A DNA stretch of 64,000 nucleotides, from the NCBI GenBank assembly GCA_963678705.1, contig OY783204.1, forward strand, positions 25,058,759 through 25,122,758. The letters are read 5' to 3'. Origin of the DNA: Panorpa germanica. Lineage: Eukaryota; Arthropoda; Insecta; Mecoptera; Panorpidae. The translations under genes and the position numbers were made by a program. The notes under the pieces were generated by a model. It was given only the letters and a program-made list of their open reading frames with translations, had not been told where the DNA came from and did not search any database. Shown piece after piece: positions 51,405-61,170 of this stretch. How positions within the stretch are numbered: the stretch's first letter is position 1; every line of letters begins with the position of its first letter.

Positions 51405-51916
51405 GGGCTACTGTTCACGGCAGCTTAATTTATAGATTGCATGAAGCCAGACGTATTCTGCATCTCAGTTCTGTCCACTTAACGTCATACAAGCTGCAAA
51501 TAAGGTCATTTCTCTAAAGTTTAGCATTGAGAAAGCACGTTTTTTCATTAGGAAAATGTCAAGTGATGAAGAAGATGTGATTATAGCATACGCTTTTATT
51601 AGAAGACGACGAATCAGACGTAGAATGTATTGGCTTTATCCTTACATTGAAAAGAACATTAACCGCAGATTGTTTGTTGCTGCAAGAGAGTTACCAGAGG
51701 ATGATTCAGTATTTCAATCAGTATACCGAATGACTGTTGTTCAATAATATGCACAAAACTGACTGCCGAGCCCGTCGTTTTTGAAAGAATATTACGTCTA
51801 TGCGTCGTACGGTACGCTAGAGCCTCCTTTGTTCTAATGCAAGCTAAAGGAAGCGTACAACAAGCGGTAAATGTCGAAAACGTACGTTTAAAGTGACACT
51901 ACATGGGCAGCAGCCC
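51405..51916 (+). mobile_element. PIF/Harbinger-type transposon, internally deleted
   Basis: Ends are imperfect inverted repeats GGGCTACTGTTCA and (inverse complement) GGGCTGCTGCCCA. They are flanked by TAA on both sides (51402-51404 and 51917-51919), the 3-bp T-W-A duplication typical of PIF/Harbinger. At 512 bp it retains the start of a transposase frame and then runs to the right end without the catalytic part, so it is a deletion derivative that could be mobilised only in trans. Confidence 0.85.
51556..51747 (+). pseudogene. Harbinger transposase N-terminal fragment (HARBI1-like)
   Basis: The 63-codon frame starts at the ATG following GGAAA. It begins with an acidic stretch (MSSDEED), followed by an arginine-rich run (RRRRIRRRMYW), YPYIEKN, then RLFVAARELPEDDSVFQS and YRM. 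In insect Harbinger/HARBI1-like transposases this is the N-terminal region, with a nuclear-localisation-like basic run and an R-LF-LY-style segment leading to the helix before the DDE nuclease. All catalytic DDE residues are missing because the element is deleted just after YRM. There is no frameshift within the remaining piece. Confidence 0.75.
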
Positions 51917-51919
51917 TAA

Positions 51920-54056
51920 AGTATCAATCATATAAAGTATATCATACTGTTTTAGTTTTGGTGTTGATTTTCTTTCTTTGTTGCAAGAATAACATAACAT
52001 ATGGCAATAAGCGTTATCATTTGCTGCTGATTAATCGTCCACTTTGATTATGCAGCTATATGAAAAATTGTATCACTATCTGATTCAATACACAGATAAC
52101 TCATAAATGCAACCCAACAATATGATATTGTAGATAAACTTGTGGAATACCGCTGGAACGCTTGTAACTTAAATATTGTTTTTATATATCACTAAGTGAG
52201 TAAAGGTTCTGTTGGTAGGCGAGCAGTGTTTTCTATATTTGTCTTTGTCGCACTGTAATAACTTTTTCATTGTCTAATACGTTAAAACGAGAGGTGCTTA
52301 TTAACTTATTTAGAAAAGTAAACTAACATTCAAAGTTTCCTCCTGTACAATTACGTACCAGTCTAATAGACACACTGCGTTATTCACGAAAGTCTCTGCT
52401 TTCTAATTAGTGTAACTTTCCATTGTTTTAGCCCTCAAATGCAGTAGTAATTTCCTAATACAAATACTGAATAATCTCTGCGGAGCCTCTTCTGCTCCTC
52501 CCTCGTCTACTGTAGTCATCATATGGACTACACAGCCCCTAACATACCCAGACTAACTTCTGCCAACCACGTGATATAGTTTTCACTGTTTTCCACATAG
52601 ATTTCCACTGTTCTTGTACATTTTATTCAGCAAGTCACATATGTCAATGTTATAGTTGCTTGTTAGTCTCATGGAAGGGGAAAGGGTTGGTATAGGAAGG
52701 GTAAGAACTAGATAGAAAGGGTGGTTGGAATTTTGGGAAGGAACTAACATCACCAGATGTGAAACCAGTTATTTCAAACTTAATCAAATCAAGAGCCTAA
52801 TGTTAAATGGTGATTAGTCAATGAATTTATGTTTATGATGAGTGAAATATGTTTATGTAGCAGTGATGCTCACTAGAAGGTTCCTTATTCAACGAAATCT
52901 TATAGTAGTACATTCATTTTAACTATTTAGAACATTCCTAGAAGAAGTTTAACATATTTACCTTCACTGAAAATAATTCTAAATTTAACGTTAGTATATC
53001 TCACATTTTTTGTCACTAACTTTGTCCACCAATCTAAATAGTACTTACTACATATCTAGCGGAACAAATTTAACTATATATCTATACGAACATCAACCGC
53101 CCTCCTCATAACTTATTCATCAATCTCTCTCATTTACTCTTAATCAACTATCTCTTTCTAACGCACACTAGTTCTCGCTACAATTCAACTGTCAGTGTGT
53201 CATCTTGACTAAGATATCTGACATCATGTGACATAAGTGTCACAACAGTTGTTTTACATCGGGTTAATGTTGGGTGGGGATATGGAAGGGGGCGGGACTA
53301 TATCCCAATGTTATTTTGACTGATTTTAATTAGTATCGGTGGCAGGAAGTGTGCGTATAACTATATAATACTTGAGGCACTTCACTTTAAGGACTTGCTT
53401 TAGTTTAATTTGTTTATTAAATGATATTATTTTACTCCCTTTTCGTATTTATTAATTTCCGGTACTTAGGAATTTTGTTTTGATAATTTTAGGTACCAGG
53501 CTGCTCATTTTGTATATGACAACATAATATCAATTCATAGATATACTTCAGTTGTAGCTTAAATGTAGTTTATTCCAAAAAATTACTCGTTCAAATTTAT
53601 GAGGTAACTACAGTAGAAATTTTCAGCACGATACTTCAATTTTTTTATTACAAAAAAGGTTAGGTTGTAAATTTACGAAATATAAAATCTGGTAAACAAA
53701 CATCTGTTAAATATTTTATTTTATAATTTTGTATTTTATAACATTTTGTAGCTGAACGGAAACGAATATTTAAGGGAAATAAATGTGAATATAAATTATT
53801 TATAATGCGATTGTTTAAAGACATTTTGCCGCAAAAAAGATATTACTGAAGTGTTCTTTAAGTACATCCATCGGGTCGACTTACTCATGCAACTACAAAT
53901 TACTAATACAAAGACATTAAATGTGTGAAATGCGGTGTTGTTTATGCATAGAGTCTATTAGCTGATTATTTTGCCTTTAAGGCGAGTGAGCGTGCGACTT
54001 TTCTTGGTTAGTTACTACTACTAACTATTCTACCTATTTCATTTAGTAAGTTAAGG
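51920..54056. other. No gene recognised
   Basis: AT-rich. Around 53261-53297 is a G-rich run (GGG, GGG, GGGG, GGGGG, GGG with loops up to eight bases) that is a weak G-quadruplex candidate. No coding or RNA feature. Confidence 0.55.
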
Positions 54057-54261
54057 TTTAAGACGACTTATTCTTCCTCCATTTTCCTCAACTTCTCCCT
54101 CACTTCCTTCATCTCTTCTCTCATTTCTTTTTCTGCTTCCAACATCCGTTTAATTTTGTCCTCCGTTCCGTCCTTCTTCCTCTCTTCTTGCTCCCTTTTA
54201 GTCCTCATTCTCCCCGGCATTTTCTCACCACGTTACCTATTGTTCTTTAAGACGACTTATT
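54057..54261 (-). mobile_element. LINE 5'-end fragment between 16-bp target duplications
   Basis: A 173-bp insert (54073-54245) is bracketed by perfect direct repeats TTTAAGACGACTTATT (54057-54072 and 54246-54261). On the minus strand the insert reads as a short untranslated leader, an ATG and about 48 codons, and then stops abruptly at the duplication. There is no 3' untranslated region and no A-tail. LINE copies are usually truncated at the 5' end; this one is truncated at the 3' end. Confidence 0.8.
54068..54220 (-). pseudogene. LINE N-terminal coiled-coil fragment
   Basis: The frame starts MPGRMRTKREQEERKK and continues as an almost uninterrupted charged helix (LEAEKEMREEMKEVREKL), 50 residues in all. 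The stop codon TAA comes from the flanking target duplication, not from the element. A charged coiled coil after an MPGR-like start is usual for the N-terminus of arthropod R1/I-like LINE proteins. I infer, but cannot show, that it belongs to the same family as 11336-12063. Alternatively it is an unrelated helical peptide. Confidence 0.55.
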
Positions 54262-55489
54262 TTTAGAGACTAAAAAATACATAATCATTGTAACAACTTT
54301 AAGTATCGGTTTATTTTGAAAAAGATATTTTTCTGACTGGTAAGAAACATATAAGGGCTACTACTGAGCTCCAAGACAGTATCTAGGTTAGAATCCCGGT
54401 ATGAAGATTCGAAAATTCCACCAAACTGGAAGTAGAATTACTTACTAAATATATTCTCTATGTAGTCAACATGAATACATAATCCTTGGTTAGTTCTAAA
54501 GCTAAGATAACGGCGCGTTGAAGAACAGTTTAATTACTGTTATTATGGCAACGACAATGAGGAAGGGTTAAAACAGCTCCCACTTCCACAACCCTTTTAA
54601 CACATCTATTATTAATATTAAATTAACGAATTTTAATTTCTATTAATTTGAAATGAATATTAATCTTTAAGAAGCTCTCTGTATCAATAAGTGAGGATAT
54701 TGCAAGTAGGAGGCAATACAGTGAAGAAAAGTGCTTACGTGTTCTTCTTATACTAAAACATTTAAAGAAAAACACATGTATTAGTAAAAATTTTATATAT
54801 AAAATTCACATTTATTGTTTTTTGTTTCCCCCACACTTATTCTAACAAAATGAGTATGAGCGCAACAAAAAATATAGTTTGAAAATCAAGAAAAGTTGCT
54901 TTCACACTAAAAGAGACTACTGTCGACTTCTGTTACATGACTTAGTTTAAAAAAATAAGAAACTAGATCAATTTAATATAAAATTCATTTTATTTAGAAT
55001 AAATTATTTAATTAAATTAAAACGTAGTTATTATCATTTATAATTGATAGACATAAAATCTGTCTGATTATACATAATTACGTTAATAAAAGTACCTCAT
55101 TATCTAAAACAGTAATTGACAAAGTGATATAAATATAATTAAAATAAAATTCCATTAAGCTGCTCTGTCAATTGCCGGTACGGGATACGTTCATTATAAA
55201 TACAACATGAAGATAATCATCAGATAATATAACGAACGCCTAAGTAACAGCAACATCAACAACAACATCAACGTATGTCAATAAAAAAAAGGAATTAACA
55301 AGAAACCAACTAGAACACATTCATTATATAGAACATCATTAATTTGTTACACTAATTGGTTATCGTGTCAACTCACGTATTTATATCCATGAGGTAATCA
55401 TGCACAACTAAATATAGAAGACAAAAAAAACGGTGATGATGAGACGCTAGTGAAGTTTTAAGGTTAACTAAAGAACGAACTGCCTTTGT
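54262..55489. other. No gene recognised
   Basis: AT-rich. The segment around 54385-54400 (GGTTAGAATCCC) resembles a tRNA T-arm/B-box, but no cloverleaf can be built. Confidence 0.6.
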
Positions 55490-55655
55490 ATACTGTCAGG
55501 TCAGTAGCTCCACTGCTATTGCTCGGTCACGTGATCATGAGTAGGCGGTTGACACAGGCTAGTAGCTGACTTGGTGGGGGAAGGCAAGCGATATACTCGC
55601 ATGCGCGAGTTACTGGTACTAAGTCAGTAACTCGCACGTGTAACTTCGGCATAAG
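55490..55655. promoter_or_regulatory. CpG-richer patch with E-boxes and a perfect hairpin
   Basis: A locally GC-richer patch within AT-rich surroundings. It has two CACGTG E-boxes (55528-55533 and 55635-55640). An 11-bp perfect inverted repeat, GCGAGTTACTG (55605-55615) with CAGTAACTCGC (55625-55635), surrounds a nine-base loop. CTCGCATGCGCGAG, a near-palindrome, overlaps the left arm. It could be a regulatory element or a transposon end; no coding sequence is present. Confidence 0.4.
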
Positions 55656-56714
55656 TTTTGATTCTATAAGTTATTATATTTAGAGATCTTTGTGTTTATG
55701 AAAGAATATGTACCCGGAAACGGACATGGAAGACCTCAGCCTCCCCACAGACCATATGCACCACTCGTATACCTAAGTTTAACACGCGTTAAAACATCAA
55801 AGCTAAGTCTACTCGCACCACGTTTCGTGTATTTCAGATATACGGATTTCTACATAATATCAAACCACTAAGCTCTCGCTTGTCTTCTGTGGTCCTTCGT
55901 TTCTCATATACATTAGGGAAACAAAGATATAACCAACGAAGACACAAAGACAAAGCAAATGTAATTATTATAATTATCGTACTTATGTAATTATATTTTA
56001 TATTTAATATTGATAAGGGAATCTTAAATTACTGTAGCAAAGTTAAACAACTTTGTTAGTGCAAGTGTATATATCTTGTATTTCTTTGTTCATGTTTTTA
56101 CTTGCCCGGTCTTGTTGTAATTGTTTAAAATGATATTCGCAATTCTGTTTTAAGGGAGAGGTTATCACGTGCATCGTGGTTTTTTAGGCTTCCTGGACAA
56201 ATAGCCTTTTATCGCCACTAATGATGTTCTTCTATTTTGTTAAACTTCCCGATAAATAGAACGATCTATCTACGGTCGTTTTGAATCTCGGTTTATTGAA
56301 AATTAAAAGAAAAATAAAAACGTTTTTTTTATAAAGTAAACTTATGTTTTTTTATAATGCACATATAATTAATGAATTTTAAAGAATTTAAGACAAATGA
56401 ACGTACCTAATTGTTTATCTGAATTTAATGTAAATTCAATTCAGCTAATTCTAAATCTAAATTCTAAATCAGCTAATACAAAGAAGTTAGCAGTCTAACT
56501 GAAAAATAAATAATAAATTTGTTTACTTTAGTATTGTCTCAAATATTAATTCCAGCTACCGTTTTAAATTTATTTTTAATTTTAATTTAAATTATCAATT
56601 ATCAAGAAATCATGAAATTTTTGTGACGTAATTTATATATGAGTACCAATGTATAATCTATATTTTCTAAATTAAAAAATAAATTTTTATCCATGTTTAT
56701 AATCTATAAACGTA
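55656..56714. other. No gene recognised
   Basis: AT-rich; nothing identifiable. Confidence 0.6.
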
Positions 56715-56722
56715 AATACAAT

Positions 56723-57201
56723 TAGTGATGGTCAACTCGAGTAACTAACTCGAGTTAACTCGAGTTGAGCGTAACTCGAATCCACTCGAGTTGAATTCTC
56801 TCTAACTCGAGTTCGTTTAATTGATAGTAAATATTATTTTTAATCAAAATTCGAGCCAAAAATACTTAAATAAATGATTCGATTTCAAACAATAACTTTT
56901 TTTGTTTCTTTAGTTAGTAGGTATAACTCTCCCAATACATAATAAATAAATAATAAAAAAAAATAAGGAATTGAAACAGATAAAAATATAATTTGTCTGT
57001 TCCAATTTTTTTAAGTATTTATTTGCATAAATACTTTAAAAAATTGGAACAGCTCAGGGAATAATTTGGTAGAAACTCAAAAAAATCATTTACTTGTCCA
57101 TCCAGTTAACTCGAGTTACGTAATTCGAGTTCAACCCGAGTTACGTGGATTTTAACTCGGGTTAACTCGAGTTTTGTTTTTTCCGAGTTGGCCCATCACT
57201 A
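56723..57201. mobile_element. hAT-type MITE with subterminal CTCGAG palindromes
   Basis: Starts TAGTGATGGTCAACTCGAG and ends with the inverse of TAGTGATGGGCCAACTCGG. It is flanked by a perfect 8-bp duplication AATACAAT (56715-56722 and 57202-57209), diagnostic of hAT transposition. Both ends carry many AACTCGAGTT units and variants (about six on the left, five on the right), consistent with clustered transposase-binding sites. In the middle, 56997-57021 and 57028-57052 form an almost perfect 25-bp stem with a six-base loop. At 479 bp it has no coding capacity. Confidence 0.92.
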
Positions 57202-57209
57202 AATACAAT

Positions 57210-59486
57210 TTTTATATTATAACCTACAAACCATGACTATGTGTCAAAGTATTATCTTTAGATGTACTACAAAATAAACAACAATTTTCGAACGGAAGCA
57301 GACGTGATTACTAATCATGCAAAATGTAATGTTCATTTTTTTATCCTGTTGAATAATATTATTAAAACCATCATTTGTAAAAGTACAAATTTCATTTTTT
57401 ACAAACACAATTGTGTAAATGTATATTACATACGCACGATAATGCGCAATAGGTAATTCAAAATAAAATTAAAATTCCTATTCAAAAAATATGCAACTTA
57501 GGATTAAATTAAAACTAAAATTAAAACGAAGCTTAAGTGTGTCAGTAGTAATTTTAAAACCATTTATATTTGGTGTTTTATATAATATTTTGTTGTTACC
57601 ATTTCCTACATAATTGCTAAAACCCTAATTATGTTTATTTTAAACGTTACATTCCATTTAATCCAGAACATCTTTTTAATTATTTATTTATCCTATTAAA
57701 CTTGTTGTGTATATTTTGTTATTTTAATGGAAGCTGAGTATTATCATTATTTACATTTTTCAAAACATTTTCACAACGATTTGTTACATTTCAACATTCT
57801 AAACATAAATTCTAAAACTTTGTCGCATGAAATCTCTTTCTTAAGTAGTGTTATTTATTGTCTATTTTATGAGCAACGTTCGAACATCTGTGATCTTTCT
57901 GATATAGTCTTCCGTCGATGGTCCATTGGCTTCCTACTCTACCAGCCAGTGTATCCCGGGAAGAACGTGCTAGCAACTATATCTAAATAATGACGAACCA
58001 TCGATTATTTCTAAATTCACTGTTGATACATCGATATTGTTTTAGAGTTTTAGATAAGTAATTTATTTTCTCGGACTTTTTTACAACATATAGCTAAATC
58101 ACTTATCTATTCACTTATCGTAGCTATATATTTTTTTAAATTTAATTTATGTCAATTAATATATATTGCGGCTCTAAATAGCGTCGAATCCTCGCCACTT
58201 GTACTAAAACATCGATTTCCTAAATATTTAAAAAATAAATATATTTGTGTTCACTAAATCAACCAGTTTCCCAACTAGGTCATTTTTCTGATTTATTTAT
58301 TAGCTGCAATAATCCAGCACCGTCATGTAAAACGTAGAAAAGAATAACAATCTCCTGTATTCACTGTTAAACCATAGACCGATGTATAATTAAAAGCCCG
58401 TTGGTATTAATTAAGTCATAGTTATTTTTAAACTTGATTTATATTGGCACTGGCTGACACAATCGCATTACCGTAGGCTGTCGCACTGCTTGTTGGATGC
58501 TGATGACGTTAACCCAATTGTTTGTAAACGAACTAACTTATTTTAAAATACTTTTATATTGTTTTATTTTGTGAAATGTCTTAGCGGGTACTATAAGTCT
58601 TATTCTATCATTATTACCTTTTCAATCGACAGCGCACACTAGTTAGTGGAAGAGCCAAACAGTATTATATAGATTCTACCCAGTGTATATTCCAGAACAC
58701 TCTTTGTTACTCTACTACTCCTACTGTTCGAGTTTTGTTTGCAATTACACCAAATACTAATTCATTTATAATTAGTTTAATAGTTTAAATTAAAGATTAT
58801 AATATTTCTACATCATGGTCAGTAAACCCACTGTGTTTAATATATTTCCAAGCACCCCAATTGACCCCAAACCAACCTCTACTTGAGTGATTGATTACAT
58901 TTTATTTTAATATTTTAAATATATACTAAAATCAATACTGAATTGTAATTTATATTCATTTCTTTTTCAACACATCAGCAAAATACTTTATTCATTCTAA
59001 ACATAGATATAACGTATCTATAGAACTATACAACGTTGAAATATTAACTACATTGTTTTTATAGTTCTAGCAGTAGTAAAGTTGCACAATCCTCGACGTC
59101 CTAACATTTCTACTTCGAGAGCGTTTCACATTACTCAATATATACCATTCAAAAATAGATTAAGAACTTATTCTTTTCTTTTCAGTGGTTTTTCGGCTTT
59201 ATTAAATATCTTTTTGTTATTTATATATAGTATCTAGATGTGTGTGTAAGTATATATAAAAAAAAAACGTAGTTCTTATTCTTCATTTTAAGAAAAGTAA
59301 AAGAAAAATATCTCCATAAATTTGTTCATTTCTATATAGAGAAATTTTTATTTCATTTAAGGCAGGCGTTTGCTAATTTATGTCTGCGTACTTCATTTCT
59401 AACTCTCAATAGTTACATTTTGTATCTAGATAAAGATCACAGTAAACATTTTGGAGTCATTTTGCCATCATATTGAAAATGTCAAG
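57210..59486. other. No gene recognised
   Basis: AT-rich. The open frames at 57262-57456 and 57727-57990 start at AT-rich codons and are not recognised; the second has a GC-richer end (57895-57965) but no domain I can name. Confidence 0.55.
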
Positions 59487-59671
59487 ACAGAGTTCATTTA
59501 TAGTTCAGTTTATTACAGTCATTCATATGAAATGTCTATTTTATCGGCTGCAACCGCTCCATCTGTCGGAATACAAATGAAGATAGAGTTCATGCGAACT
59601 ATAATTGAAGTCTAATAGTGATAGAAACGTCACAAAACTAAACAGGACACTTCACCAAATTGTTTACTGGG
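59487..59671 (+). repeat. Dispersed repeat family D, copy 2
   Basis: From AGAGTTCATTTATAGTTC to CAAATTGTTTACTGGG, inverse to 16447-16592 and more complete by about 45 bases. The terminal word also occurs at 18445-18468. Confidence 0.75.
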
Positions 59672-59968
59672 TTTCAGATTAATAACTACGTTTTTATATA
59701 TGATAAAAGTATCCAAATGCTTAACGTATCTAGATTTAATACAATACTTCAATTTTGAGAAGATACTATTATTATTTATTTCATTTTACCGCCAATTAAA
59801 CTACCTACTATTATAATATAGAGGCCTCATTTATCATCGTGCTCATATAAATGTAATTAAATATTTATTATTATATTTGAAACGTATCTTGCACCCTGTA
59901 TCTGTATAGCATTTGTTTAGATGGAGTAGACCAAATGCCTTGCTTGAACAGTATTTTTCCCCATTAAA

Positions 59969-60190
59969 AAGCAATGCTTTATCAACACACGAAATTCAGA
60001 TATTTCCATTTTTTTTTTGAAAATTACAAAAGTAGCGTCACTAAAACCACTGTAACTTCTAAAGTCGTTGTCGGGATGACATGAAATTTTGACACATATC
60101 GTTTAAAGGTTGGTACTATCTAAAACTCAAATGAATTTGTTGATAGTGGTGCCACCTATGTGTCATCCAACGTATTTATTGAGTGATGTG
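59969..60190 (+). repeat. Dispersed repeat family F, copy 2
   Basis: AAGCAATGCTTTATCAACAC to TTATTGAGTGATGTG, in the same orientation as 21016-21234. Confidence 0.82.
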
Positions 60191-60980
60191 ATATGTAGTA
60201 GATGTCTTAATCATATTTACCATACGGTTCAATAAGTTTGCAAACCCCTGCTTTGAGAATACTTTATCATGTCGGTTCTTCAAGATATAAATCTCTTTTT
60301 AATAACTTGCACTTGTTTCCAACTTCAGGGGGCCTTATATTTTTTGTGTGATACACTACTGTTATATTTACCCCACTTTTATAATATATCGTTTTCTCAA
60401 TATATTTAATGTAAATGTACTTAATATCACTCTACTACTGATATATAGACTGCTTTAGTGGAAGTGTTGCCATATTTCATTCCGTATAAATAATATTATC
60501 ATTAAACTTCATAAGACCGACGCCTTACACCGCGTCGAGACGCCTTGTGTCGTACTTCACAACGATTTTCTTGGATTTTGACGTAAATCTGTTCACTGAA
60601 TTTAATTAAAACAACTGCATTTGAAAGATATGTGTTGCAGGTGTATTATGAGTCTGCATTTTATAATCTGCATGTTTAGAATTCTGTATTAATTGTAATT
60701 AAAAGTAACAGCAATATATAAAGTAAGTCACAATGAAGTTTAATTGCATGGGAGACTGCTACGTAGAGTGCACAGCTCAATTATATTTCTTTAATTGAAG
60801 TATTCACAAAACTTCCGGTTTTGCAATCTCTTTTACAAGGCGGTCAGCCCGAAGCCCACGCAATTATTGATATTGAACGATATCTAAAAACAACAGTTTG
60901 GAATTGTTGTAGACCCTTATATATTTACCATATCGGGTAGATTCGGGGCTAAGGTTTGCAACCAGTCACCTCGTGTGCGG

Positions 60981-61170
60981 AGCAATGCTTTATCAACACA
61001 AGGAATTCAAATTTTTTTTTTTGAAACAAAAGTACCGTCACTAAAACCACTGTAATTATAAAACTAATTGTCGCAATGTTATGAATCTAAAGATTATCTA
61101 AAAATCATATGGATTTGTTACTAGTGTTGCCATCTATATGTCTTTCTACGAACTTATTGAGAAATGTGTT
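60981..61170 (+). repeat. Dispersed repeat family F, copy 3
   Basis: AGCAATGCTTTATCAACACA to TTATTGAGAAATGTG. It has a deletion of about 30 bases in the middle relative to the copy 800 bases upstream, and lacks the ACACATATCGTTT block. Confidence 0.8.

Noticed and set aside
54380-54405. GGTTAGAATCCC resembling a tRNA B-box
   Set aside because: No matching A-box or acceptor stem at the right distance; no cloverleaf.
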